Shown here one piece after another: positions 15,196 to 23,555 of a stretch of DNA of 24,532 nt. The stretch is taken from positions 1 through 24,532 of the IMG/VR virus record IMGVR_UViG_3300022187_000227. One strand, written 5' to 3'. Made by a program: the position numbers and the translations under genes. The DNA is from a virus. Position 1 is the first letter of the stretch. Each line of letters starts with the position of its first letter. Below the pieces are notes generated by a model. It saw only the letters and a program-made list of their open reading frames with translations. It had not been told where the DNA came from and ran no database searches.

Positions 15196-15291
15196 GGTAG
15201 CACCTTCTGGCCAACTTTCAAAGTTATTATTATCTACATTTTCTACTTGCTTCTTAGAAACTTTGCTAAGACTAAAGACTCCAGATGTCAT
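13456..15291 (-). CDS. Kelch-like 12-blade repeat protein A, probable tail-fibre adhesin
   Basis: 611 residues, paralogue of the gene at 7945-9774 with the same plan: an N-terminal region (NNNFESWPEGAT), six near-identical blades (YGYFGGG, TITRLDFSNETVSDPGNN), a linker VYRAKGYKT, and six diverged blades ending DVGVTN. Blade lengths vary mainly in the Pro/Gly/Thr-rich loop just after the double glycine (for example YTPPVSPPITC against TSSC), the loop that would face a ligand on one side of a propeller. The start has a good Shine-Dalgarno (AAGGA, 7 nt before the ATG), lying across the stop of the glycosyltransferase upstream. A virion adhesin role is inferred from the location among fibre genes and from known marine-phage repeat proteins of this style. 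Confidence 0.85.
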   Translation of the reverse strand: MTSGVFSLSKVSKKQVENVDNNNFESWPEGATRGYYGGGFSPPYINTITRLDFVNETVSDPGNNLPSARSLMGATSSSSYGYFGGGSPTYTNTITRLDFTNEIVSDPGNNLPTATTNLAATSSSSYGYFGGGDLPGTPPSLNTITRLDFSNETVSDPGNNFPTGITLLGSLSSNSYGYYAGGTSSCVIWRLDFSNETLSDPGNNLPTERSKSSGTSSNSYGYFGGGYTPPVSPPITCTITRLDFSNETVSDPGNNFPTIRSGLSATSSDSYSYFGGGYSPPFNINTITRLDFTNETISDPGNNLPTTRSNMAAVSGGASVYRAKGYKTYGYIHTKTSYIRFDLSSESSQFITASNPTGATWCGFVFNNNYGYFTGGLTPGPSTISTIVRFDFSNETATDSQKRLLGIASFSSQNVMNNNYGYFCGGQYPGSQEYSDITRMDFSNEVITDTGKNLPFKGRYRQNFSTNSYGYFMGGYYYDAPGDDWFTTMTRLDFVSETTSVIGTVSPTTCDGRAAVQNNSEGYICGGSFPYINTVYKFPFSTETVSNPANNLPVNTSSSASLSSDYYGYIVGGSTPTASSNILRLNFSTGVTTNSANKVPVTIGNDVGVTN

Positions 15292-15295
15292 TTAC

Positions 15296-15955
15296 TTATC
15301 CTTCCTGAAATACGTGTGATCCCACATGTGCAAGTCTAATATTAGTATTTAACCAAGCAGAATATCCAACACTCTTTGCTCTTTCAAAAAATGAAAAATC
15401 TTCTGGTAAATAACTCATATCTTTTTTAAGTTCTAGAAAATAATGATATGAATTATGATATTCTTTTTCTGTCGGTGGATAATTACTATTATTAGTTGGG
15501 GGATAATATTTTAATTCTTCGCCATATCTTTTTGAAATATCTTCAAATACTTTTCTTTTAATCATTGCAAAACCAAAACCAACATTTTCAATTTTTACCA
15601 ATTCTCCATCCACAACTTCTGGTTTTGAAATATTGTAATTATATCTTAATGGGATTCCTTTCATAGGATATGCACCACAAACAATATCTTTATCATACTT
15701 TAAAAGATTAAAAACATCTTCTGGAGTAAATCCAACATCAGAATCAATAAATAAAATTCTTTCATACTCAGTATTATTCATAAAGAAATTAACCATCTTA
15801 GAACGGCCCTGTGTAATCAAACTTTCATTTGCCATCATCAACAAACCGTGATCTATACCTGCGGTTCTTAGTTCCTTTCCAAGATTAAACAAACCTTTTG
15901 CAGTTTTATCACTAACGATTCCACCATAGCAAGGCAATGCAATTAATAAAGACAT
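15296..15955 (-). CDS. Small GT-A glycosyltransferase-like protein (DSD type)
   Basis: 219 residues. It starts with a short strand and loop, LLIALPCYGG (3-12), has ESLITQGRS at 44-52 and the metal/sugar-nucleotide motif RILFIDSDVGF at 66-76, followed by DKDIVCGAYPMKGIP and GFGFAMIKRKVFEDI, then EDFSFFERAKSVGYSAWLN near the C-terminus (an acceptor-side acidic motif). This pattern is common in phage single-domain glycosyltransferases related to GT2 or Anp1-like families. Donor and acceptor are unknown. It lies directly upstream of kelch-like gene A (4-nt gap, whose Shine-Dalgarno overlaps its stop), making the adhesin a plausible target or co-expressed partner. Only 15 nt separate it from the fibre gene upstream. 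Confidence 0.8.
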   Translation of the reverse strand: MSLLIALPCYGGIVSDKTAKGLFNLGKELRTAGIDHGLLMMANESLITQGRSKMVNFFMNNTEYERILFIDSDVGFTPEDVFNLLKYDKDIVCGAYPMKGIPLRYNYNISKPEVVDGELVKIENVGFGFAMIKRKVFEDISKRYGEELKYYPPTNNSNYPPTEKEYHNSYHYFLELKKDMSYLPEDFSFFERAKSVGYSAWLNTNIRLAHVGSHVFQEG

Positions 15956-15970
15956 AAAAAATTAATTATA

Positions 15971-16990
15971 CTATGTTATATATTTACCCGAAAGAGTGAC
16001 TGCCAAAACATTCGCAACAGATGCTCCACCAACAATACTATCACTTGCAGCAAGATATTTCGGTTTTTCTAATATTTCAATTACACTATTTTTTGGAATT
16101 GTAAGATTATAAACCAAATATCCTAACCTTACTCCAGTTGCTAATGATCCGCGATAAATTGAAATGGAAGCATCAATGTCAGTATTCAAATTATAATTAC
16201 AGAGTTTAATAGACTGGAGCATTGCAGGATTTGTGGACGCTTGGAATATTTCAGTTCCTGTTGCAGTAGTTACTGTTTTTCCTGTTCCAACATAATCAGT
16301 ATCATCTTTTGTAGAATATGTAATCCATGCATCAAGTCCACCATCAATACCTGTTGCAGTAGCATCAACTCCAGAAAGTGCTTGCATCCTTAAAATATCC
16401 GATGGATTTGCAACAATTGGTTGATCTAAAAATTCAGTTGCACCTTGATATGGAACAATCACTCTTTGTGCTAAAGGAACGTTTGATCCACCATTGAAAT
16501 CATGTCTTCCTACAAAATATAATTCATTAGAAAATGAATTAGAAATATGAATAGACTCAATTACATATTTCTTACCAGCAGTTGATGGGAATGAATATCC
16601 AATACCCGGACCAACAAAAATATCATTTGTTTGTGATTCATTTAGTCCAATACCTGAAGTTACAGAAACATAGATCGATGTAGTAATACCAGTATCAAAT
16701 GTTCCAGAACCACCGGCACCGCCTCCACCAGCAGCATCAATCGTTACACTTCCAGTAGAACCAGAAATGGTGATATTAGTTCCGGCAACGATGGAAGTTA
16801 CAATACCAGTTAAGTTAGTTCCAGAACCAGTAAATGAACCAGATGTGGTTACTCCAGAAACATTAACATTGCCACCAACATCAAGAGTTGCAGTCGGAGA
16901 AGCACTAGTTATACCGATTCTATCATTAGTAATATCAACACTTATAATATTCTCTGCAGATATATTACCAGTATTTCTAGTCTTTCCCAT
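15971..16990 (-). CDS. Tail-fibre-like protein with N-terminal shared module and two similar beta domains
   Basis: 339 residues. The N-terminus MGKTRNTGNISAENIISVDI and the module DRIGITSASPTATLDVGGN are shared with the 412-residue protein at 17671-18909, down to DNA level (16871-16903 against about 18790-18820). A Gly-rich hinge (AAGGGGAGGSG) near residue 90 leads to a C-terminal half made of two similar beta-rich stretches: KKYVIESIHISN...FLDQPIVANPSDILRMQA, then LQSIKLCNYNLNT...ILEKPKYLAASDSI. This is the style of distal tail-fibre subunits in T4-like cyanophages. No enzyme motif is visible. A late promoter motif stands 17 nt before its ATG. It is probably a virion structural protein; its exact position in the tail is unknown. 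Confidence 0.78.
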   Translation of the reverse strand: MGKTRNTGNISAENIISVDITNDRIGITSASPTATLDVGGNVNVSGVTTSGSFTGSGTNLTGIVTSIVAGTNITISGSTGSVTIDAAGGGGAGGSGTFDTGITTSIYVSVTSGIGLNESQTNDIFVGPGIGYSFPSTAGKKYVIESIHISNSFSNELYFVGRHDFNGGSNVPLAQRVIVPYQGATEFLDQPIVANPSDILRMQALSGVDATATGIDGGLDAWITYSTKDDTDYVGTGKTVTTATGTEIFQASTNPAMLQSIKLCNYNLNTDIDASISIYRGSLATGVRLGYLVYNLTIPKNSVIEILEKPKYLAASDSIVGGASVANVLAVTLSGKYIT

Positions 16991-17007
16991 GACTTATGTT
17001 TTATAAG

Positions 17008-17015
17008 TATTTAGA
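17008..17015 (-). promoter_or_regulatory. T4-like late promoter candidate
   Basis: TCTAAATA on the minus strand (7 of 8 to TATAAATA) lies 17 nt before the ATG at 16990 and abuts the stop codon of the gene upstream. Confidence 0.4.
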
Positions 17016-17666
17016 TTATAAAAGAGTGTAGGAACTTGCAGTTCTAACCCAATAATATCTTATTGATCCACTAACATAGTTTGGTGAAGATCCTTCAAAA
17101 TACAAATAATATCCACTCGAACTACCATCTGCATCCCTAGTATCTCCTGTACTGGTAGATGGAGTTCCACCAGAATCATAATTCCATATATTGGTAGTTG
17201 ATGTTCCTATGGGAATGGTATACCATGCTCCTGGTGGAGATATACTCGTTGTATAACTATTATATCTCCACCAATTACTTCTTCCAGTTGTTGTTCCAGG
17301 ATCCAAATCAATGGTTCCACTAGTAGTATCAACTAGTTCCATATTATCAAATTGTGGATCATTATAAAAATTGGTTCCAGTTCTGTATACAATATAAATG
17401 TATCCAGTAGTTCCACTGTAAGCAGAAAGATCTTCACTATAGGTGTTCCAAGTTTGTCCGGTACCGGTATGTTGCTGTCCAGATATAGTTCTTAATTGAT
17501 AAACAGTACTAGTTGGAGAAGACAATCCCCAATAAACACTAGTTACTCCAATTGACGATCCATAAGCATAATATCTCCAATTAAAAGTTGGTGATCCACC
17601 ACCACCTCCTCCAGTGAGAGTGCTGACCGCACCTGACATACCTATCATACTAATTGGTGGTGCCAT
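17016..17666 (-). CDS. Small tail-fibre-like protein with Gly-rich hinge and beta-sandwich-like domain
   Basis: 216 residues. It begins MAPPISMIGMSGAVSTL, runs into a hexaglycine hinge (residues 19-24) and continues as a Ser/Thr/Tyr-rich domain with regular alternation: FNWRYYAYGSSIGVTSVYWG, YSGTTGYIYIVYRTGT, FDNMELVDTTSG, then a second part WYTIPIGTSTTNIWNYDSGG and SGYYLYFEGSSPN. The phrase YIVYR...DPQFDNMEL is like the end of MAM- or laminin-G-type jelly-roll domains, which often bind sugars; this is a visual resemblance only. Very few charged residues are present. It lies 4 nt downstream of the 412-residue fibre gene and belongs to the same structural operon. It may be a fibre tip or a decoration protein. 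Confidence 0.7.
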   Translation of the reverse strand: MAPPISMIGMSGAVSTLTGGGGGGSPTFNWRYYAYGSSIGVTSVYWGLSSPTSTVYQLRTISGQQHTGTGQTWNTYSEDLSAYSGTTGYIYIVYRTGTNFYNDPQFDNMELVDTTSGTIDLDPGTTTGRSNWWRYNSYTTSISPPGAWYTIPIGTSTTNIWNYDSGGTPSTSTGDTRDADGSSSGYYLYFEGSSPNYVSGSIRYYWVRTASSYTLL

Positions 17667-17670
17667 ATTC

Positions 17671-18909
17671 TTATGCGAAGTTTACTAAGTTTGCTAATAC
17701 AACAAATGTTGCACTTTCAGTCTTAATGATATTATATGTATAAACATCATATCCACCTGTACCACCAGTAGTTGGTGCAGAACCTCCTAACCATTCTTCA
17801 GTCACTGCAGAACCATCAATAGTTAGTTCTGCAGAATATCCAGCGGCAGCAGCAGCACTTATAAGAACTACAGTAATTGATTCTCCAGTATCCATTTTAG
17901 AATCTAAGGAATTTGAAGCATCATATCTAATATTTGGTGTTGATGTTGCAGTTTCAGTAGTAGTAAACAAATGAACCATTCCATTTGCAAGATCGATATT
18001 AGTATTATCACTTAACTTACCTGCAGTAATATTTACAGATTCTTTAAGAAGTGCAGAAACATCTAATGCGCCAGATAATGTTGTTGCAGTTACAATACCA
18101 GTAACATTAAAATTACCAGTTCCAGTAATATCTTTACTATTAAGATCTAAATTACCCCCAAGTTGTGGAGTAGTATCATCAACAACATCTGAAAGTCCAA
18201 TCAAATCTACTACAGTTATTCCATCATAAGCAACAGTTTCAACAATGTCATCAGTTGATGCTCCAGTTGTTAATGTTACACTAGTTCCATTTGATGCAGT
18301 ATACTCTGTACTATCAAGTTTTGCACCATTTAAATATACATCAATATATCCAACATCATAAGATAATCCAGTAAACTCGGTCTGTCCATTTGTTGCGGTA
18401 AAACTACTAACAGTTCTGGTTGTAGTTGGAATAGTAATATCAGTGACAGATCCATCATCTGCCATCGTAATTCCAGTACCAACAAAGTTTAGTGTTGATG
18501 CACTTGCAGTAATTTCAGTTCCACCAGACTGAATTCCAATTGCTCCACCACCACCTCCGCCACCCGAAATGCTAACGTCAATTATGGAACCATTTACAGA
18601 AAAAGTATTTCCAGAACCAACAAAATTTAATGTAGTTGCATTACCAATTGAAATTCCTGCAGATTGAATACCAACTGAACTAATATAAGTAGATGTGTCT
18701 ACGGAACCATCACCTTTAAGAAATTGTGAGGAAGTTCCACCAGATTTTACAAAACTAGTAGAAGTAATAACGCCAGAAACCTTAACATTGCCACCAACAT
18801 CAAGAGTGGCAGTCGGAGAAGAACTATTGATACCTATCCTATCAGTATCAATATTGGATGTTATTAAATTATCTGATGTTAAATTTGCCTTTTGCCTAGT
18901 TTTCCCCAT
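17671..18909 (-). CDS. Modular tail-fibre-like protein
   Basis: 412 residues, apparently assembled from modules found in its neighbours. Residues 1-50 share MGKTR...DRIGINSSSPTATLDVGGN with the 339-residue protein. Residues about 80-175 hold two copies of a T(A)xTLNFVGxG unit around a hexaglycine run, also found twice in the collagen-like protein. Residues about 180-265 carry YDVGYIDVYLNGAKLDSTEY and TPQLGGNLDLNS, again shared with the collagen-like protein. The C-terminal about 120 residues (DVSALLKESVNITAGKLSDN onward) appear unique to this gene here and may be the working tip; a similar domain follows many cyanophage fibres. A Shine-Dalgarno AAGG lies 8 nt before the ATG. No enzymatic residues are seen. 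Confidence 0.8.
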   Translation of the reverse strand: MGKTRQKANLTSDNLITSNIDTDRIGINSSSPTATLDVGGNVKVSGVITSTSFVKSGGTSSQFLKGDGSVDTSTYISSVGIQSAGISIGNATTLNFVGSGNTFSVNGSIIDVSISGGGGGGGAIGIQSGGTEITASASTLNFVGTGITMADDGSVTDITIPTTTRTVSSFTATNGQTEFTGLSYDVGYIDVYLNGAKLDSTEYTASNGTSVTLTTGASTDDIVETVAYDGITVVDLIGLSDVVDDTTPQLGGNLDLNSKDITGTGNFNVTGIVTATTLSGALDVSALLKESVNITAGKLSDNTNIDLANGMVHLFTTTETATSTPNIRYDASNSLDSKMDTGESITVVLISAAAAAGYSAELTIDGSAVTEEWLGGSAPTTGGTGGYDVYTYNIIKTESATFVVLANLVNFA

Positions 18910-18926
18910 GTCTTATACCTTTTAGA

Positions 18927-21900
18927 TTATGCTTGTGATTCTGACCAAGAAATTCTAGAAGATACTTGGTATGGAGAATCTTTATTAACTCCAGATGTGT
19001 CAAGAACTGTTGAACAAATAGTAACAATATCTGGACCATTTGGGAATACCCCATCACCACCAAGAATAGAGTTGCCCAGATCAGTCAAACGAGAAAGATC
19101 AAATGTTTCAGAAGCAACAGTTCTTTGTCCAGTTGTACCAATAGATCCACCAGAAGCACGGAACTGATAAATCGTAGTTCCTCCTTGAATTGTATCTCCG
19201 GCAACGTGTGAAATATATTGTGAAAGAGAAGGTGAACCTACATTAGAATAATTAAGATCACTTAATGCTCCATTCAAAATAACACTAATTCTTGAGTCAT
19301 GAGAAACGGAAATACCCATTTCTTCAAGTTTAAGTTGCATTCGGTTAATAATATCCCTTTCACCAAGTGCTCCAATCAAATTATTATCTACAGATGGTGC
19401 AAGACGAATGCTAATCAAAGGAATTAAATCAGTTAATTCAACATCGGATCCTCCAGATGATGGGGCTCCAATACTGACTGATGTTGCATTTGAAACTGAT
19501 GGATAAATTGCAGGTGCTAAATAACCCCTTGTTAGGTAAATATAAACGTAAAAATTTGAACCAGAGTATTGAGTATAAGTAACAGACTGACCATTTAATT
19601 CTTCATCAGCAGTATAAAGTTGAACACCTGATGTAAATTTAGATGCGTCAGCAGTTGCAAAAGATAGGCGTAAATAATAATCTCTTAGTCCACCACCAAC
19701 TCTAAAACTAGTTAAAACTCCATCTGCATTTGTTGTTGCACTATCAGAGTCGCCGTTAGTGAATGAGAGAGCATTTCCTGATGCAGTAAACAGATAACTG
19801 TCGTCATTATCAAATCCCCCATCCATAATCACAGAAGTTCCCCAGTGGAATAGTGATGGTACAAAAGTTGGAGTTCCGATGTTAGCAACTTCATATCTTG
19901 CAGGAACATTACCAGTTCTCATATATGCTTCATTCTGTCTGTTATTATGAATGAACTCGTGCATATACTTCACTTTACCATATGTGTCTTTAAATCCAAA
20001 ACGGATCTTACCTGCGCCATACCAGGAATAATCCATGTATGCCATCTGAATGGCATTAATATCTAGTGTGTATCCAGAAGGTCCTGTTCCATCTGCATGA
20101 TCAAGACTCCAATTTGATTGAGCAACTTTAGTATCTTGAGTAAGAGTTAGTACTACTCCACTATTAGATGCACCGCGATATTTTGGTTGAATATCAATTT
20201 CATCTTGCCCATTAACTCTAGTAACTTTATAAGACTGTCCTCTTATAACAATCATATCACCAACACTCAATTGGTCGGCAAATCTAGTATTAGTACCAAG
20301 AACTTTATTGGATTGATACGTTGCATTTACGGTTCCAGTAAGTTGTTGTGTTGAAGACCTTCTTACACAATATAAATCTTGTCCATCATATTCAAAGAAA
20401 AATCCATTTTGATCATCAAATAGACCACAACGAATTACTGCATTTTCATATCCATTAATTGTATATTCACAAAATCCTGTAGATGGAGAAGATGCTGGAG
20501 CAGATAACGCAGTATATGTAAATGTAAATGTATCTACTGCAGTTAATGTAAATGTTCCATTATAATTTGAGTCGCTTGCACCTCTTACTTTTATACTATT
20601 TCCAGATGATAATCCATGAGGATATTCAGTTGTTGCAGTAACTGTAGTTCCAGATGCCTCAAGAAGTCTTATTGGTCTATAAGGATTGAAGTTAATTGCA
20701 AGAGAACACTGAATACCTTTACCTGATTGATATCTAAAATACTTTCTAGTTTGACGAATAATTTTAGAGTCTGGTGAAGTTCCTGCTGTAATATCCACAC
20801 CACCATCAAATGGTCTGTGTAAGAATGTTCCATCTGCTCTGGTGTAAACTTTAGTATCGATAAAGTGCTGAACACCTGTTGTTGTAACTCCTGCATTATT
20901 TGATAAAGTCATGGAAGTATCACTTACAACAGATGCAACTTGATTGTTAACATACCCCGCATAAGTTCCTAAACCAACAATTGTAAAAGCATCGCCCGGT
21001 GAATATGTTGAAGAAAATCTCGTATTTGTTCCAGTAACAATATTAGAATCATCGGAAACAGTCACAGTTCCAGCAGCAGCAACTCTTCCCGATATACTTG
21101 GAATTGTTAATTTATAAGATCCAGAAGATGCTGGTAATCCACTAATACTATTAATACCACTCAGAACATCATCTGTGGAAGTAGCAAGTTGTATGTACTT
21201 ATCGTTCACAACAATTGTATAATAAGTGGATCCACTAGTAATTCCTGCAATTGTAGATCCACTTACTAAATCATAGACTAATTTTTGTCCCCCACTAATT
21301 CCATGTCCTGTATCAAATTTTAAATAATAATTTGGATCATCAAAAATAACATCGGTGTTTGTAAAAGTCAATTCTCTACTTGCAAGTCTAGAACTAGAGG
21401 CGATACTCACAGTACTGCTGGTAACACCAGTTACATTGTAATAATCATCCGCAATTCCAAAAGTTTGTGCAGTTTCAAGTAACAATGGTGCAGTTCCAGT
21501 ATCTGTGAAATCAATAGTAACACCAGAATCAGATTGTAATTTAATTCTATTATTATCAACTACATTTGCTTTTAAAGTATTAATTCCAACATTTAGTCCA
21601 GTTGGTGTAACATCAGCAATTATTTGATCAACAATATCGGATACAATTTGTTGATGAGTTAAAACACTGCCACTATTACCGTATCTGGAAGTTGCTGTAT
21701 CTTCATCAAGTGCAAATAATACTTCAATATTATATGCGGATCCTAGATTGGAATTAAAGTAATGTTTAAGAGACCTCTCAAAATTAACTGTACTCCAAGT
21801 TGCATTCACATTTCCAGATCCATATTGTCCTGCCCAATTAGTATTTTCCAAAAGTATTGTATATTTTAAAAATCCGCTTCCAGTGCCTGCATAATATGCA

Positions 21901-23531
21901 TAAGTTGCTACCCAAGAATAAGTCCACCCACCAGTTTTAGTTTGTCTAGTAGTATTATAATGTAAAAGAGAACTATAAAGAGAAGTATTCACATAAGAAG
22001 TGTTAGTATTAATAAAAGCAAACCTATAATTATAGGCGGGAATAACAACATTTGGGTCTGGATATTGTCTTATGTTGATAATATAATCAACATATTGCCC
22101 AGACTGGTGAGGAGTTGCAATATAATAAAATCCTTTATTTGCTAAATTTACTGGCGGTGTAGTTCCAGAAGAAGAAGATCTAGTAAAATACTGCCCTAGA
22201 TCAACTGGGTCTCCCGTAAACAAAATTGTGTTTCCTTCACCATAAGGTGTCCAACGATATTGTGAACTTACACCACTACCATAAAAATTAATATAATCAT
22301 AACGTGCTGATGAACCAGGATATTCTCCATACGTTAGATATTGAATCTGACTATCTCCACCAGCATATGGAGTTATAGTATAATTAGCATTTGTATAAAT
22401 TGGAAAAGTACTATTCGTACTATATCCCATATAAATGCGGGAATAATCATTTCCCATAGTAGATACTATGGAAGCACATGCGGTTTTTACTGCTTCATAG
22501 ACCGCAGAAATTGTTGTTCCATCCGAAGGTTCTGGAGGAAGACTATTTGTTCCAGGCAACGTACCTCCAGTATCTGGTGAAAGATAAACAGTTTGGTCTG
22601 TATACAATCCATGCAACGGAAGATACAAAGTATCGTTGGTTATATCAACATATGGATTTCCATCAGGAGCAGTCGTTCCAGTCTGAGCAATACTGATTGA
22701 TTTTTTGCCAACAGTATTTGTAATATACAAACTCGTAGACGTACTTAACCCATGATAATAGTCAGTAGTTATTGTTAGAGTTGAAGGATCTAAATTATCC
22801 GTATTAATTCCTTCGTTTCTATTAAATTCAATATTTGCACCAGAAAAAAATGCTCCAGGAATAATTGTCGTGTAAGCAGTTTTATAATTTCCAGACGCAG
22901 ATTGAACTTCTTTTGCCTTGTATACAAAAGAAGTTGTAGTTGGAACAGCAGTAATTATAAATTTACCATTTGCTGTTCTTGAGTCAGTTCCTTGTACTTC
23001 AATCGGTTGCCCAATTGACAATTCATGAGCAACACCACAAGTAACTGTAATAGAGTCAGATCCCGCCAATCCACTTACTTGCTGAATAAGACCAATAGAT
23101 ACACCAGGTGATTTAGTATACACTGATGGAATATTATTAACTAGTTCTACTGTTTCCCATTTTGTTGGTTGAAGACCATATTCAAAGTCAGTATCGATTA
23201 AGTTTTCTGGTGATGATACTCTTAACTTATGAACAGGGTCAATAAGAGACTCAGATACATCCATCTGTTGCTCTTGTTCATCAACAAAGATTTGAAGTTC
23301 ATCACTATCACTCATCGATGTCGTATCGTATGTCAGAGTGATGGTAGTAACGTCAGTAGTAGAATTATAAGATACTGTTCCTCCCTTAGAAGCATCGGCA
23401 AAATTATAGATGATTACATTATCAGTTACGTTCGTAATCATCTGCAAAGTTCTTAACTTATGCAGACCAGTAATCTCAACTGTCTGTGCCGAAGCATCAA
23501 ATGTATAATTATAAACTAACTTTTTTGCCAT
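18927..23531 (-). CDS. Very large virion structural protein (1534 residues), probably tail-fibre or baseplate-associated
   Basis: The start MAKKLVYNYTFDASAQTVEI and the following TLQMITNVTDNVIIYNFADA look like the N-terminus of a large structural protein recurrent in T4-like cyanophages. The protein is Ser/Thr/Gly-rich, lacks a signal peptide and shows internal modules. One type, with H(G/E)L..G..I.V.G..D...NG.F.IT, occurs near residues 160-225, about 255-275 in a shorter form, and 960-1020. A second type with GTNTRF...GD occurs near 835-890 and 1080-1130. The C-terminal third has a jelly-roll-like section (FRVGGGLRDYYLRLSFATADASK) and a helical part (RDIINRMQLKLEEMGI). It would be a long fibrous or plate-like virion part. 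It is expressed from a late promoter candidate in the 30-nt gap after the collagen-like gene. Confidence 0.8.
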   Translation of the reverse strand: MAKKLVYNYTFDASAQTVEITGLHKLRTLQMITNVTDNVIIYNFADASKGGTVSYNSTTDVTTITLTYDTTSMSDSDELQIFVDEQEQQMDVSESLIDPVHKLRVSSPENLIDTDFEYGLQPTKWETVELVNNIPSVYTKSPGVSIGLIQQVSGLAGSDSITVTCGVAHELSIGQPIEVQGTDSRTANGKFIITAVPTTTSFVYKAKEVQSASGNYKTAYTTIIPGAFFSGANIEFNRNEGINTDNLDPSTLTITTDYYHGLSTSTSLYITNTVGKKSISIAQTGTTAPDGNPYVDITNDTLYLPLHGLYTDQTVYLSPDTGGTLPGTNSLPPEPSDGTTISAVYEAVKTACASIVSTMGNDYSRIYMGYSTNSTFPIYTNANYTITPYAGGDSQIQYLTYGEYPGSSARYDYINFYGSGVSSQYRWTPYGEGNTILFTGDPVDLGQYFTRSSSSGTTPPVNLANKGFYYIATPHQSGQYVDYIINIRQYPDPNVVIPAYNYRFAFINTNTSYVNTSLYSSLLHYNTTRQTKTGGWTYSWVATYAYYAGTGSGFLKYTILLENTNWAGQYGSGNVNATWSTVNFERSLKHYFNSNLGSAYNIEVLFALDEDTATSRYGNSGSVLTHQQIVSDIVDQIIADVTPTGLNVGINTLKANVVDNNRIKLQSDSGVTIDFTDTGTAPLLLETAQTFGIADDYYNVTGVTSSTVSIASSSRLASRELTFTNTDVIFDDPNYYLKFDTGHGISGGQKLVYDLVSGSTIAGITSGSTYYTIVVNDKYIQLATSTDDVLSGINSISGLPASSGSYKLTIPSISGRVAAAGTVTVSDDSNIVTGTNTRFSSTYSPGDAFTIVGLGTYAGYVNNQVASVVSDTSMTLSNNAGVTTTGVQHFIDTKVYTRADGTFLHRPFDGGVDITAGTSPDSKIIRQTRKYFRYQSGKGIQCSLAINFNPYRPIRLLEASGTTVTATTEYPHGLSSGNSIKVRGASDSNYNGTFTLTAVDTFTFTYTALSAPASSPSTGFCEYTINGYENAVIRCGLFDDQNGFFFEYDGQDLYCVRRSSTQQLTGTVNATYQSNKVLGTNTRFADQLSVGDMIVIRGQSYKVTRVNGQDEIDIQPKYRGASNSGVVLTLTQDTKVAQSNWSLDHADGTGPSGYTLDINAIQMAYMDYSWYGAGKIRFGFKDTYGKVKYMHEFIHNNRQNEAYMRTGNVPARYEVANIGTPTFVPSLFHWGTSVIMDGGFDNDDSYLFTASGNALSFTNGDSDSATTNADGVLTSFRVGGGLRDYYLRLSFATADASKFTSGVQLYTADEELNGQSVTYTQYSGSNFYVYIYLTRGYLAPAIYPSVSNATSVSIGAPSSGGSDVELTDLIPLISIRLAPSVDNNLIGALGERDIINRMQLKLEEMGISVSHDSRISVILNGALSDLNYSNVGSPSLSQYISHVAGDTIQGGTTIYQFRASGGSIGTTGQRTVASETFDLSRLTDLGNSILGGDGVFPNGPDIVTICSTVLDTSGVNKDSPYQVSSRISWSESQA

Positions 23532-23555
23532 CTTAAAGTCTTACTTCTATCTTTT

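Noticed and set aside
15981-15988. GTAAATA-like late promoter before the small glycosyltransferase gene
   Set aside because: Only about 6 of 8 matches, inside the coding end of the previous gene and in very AT-rich DNA; not better than chance.
22341-22696. Two overlapping plus-strand frames opposite the 1534-residue gene
   Set aside because: They are shadows produced by Ser/Thr/Gly codons read on the complementary strand; they have no start signals and no recognisable protein text.
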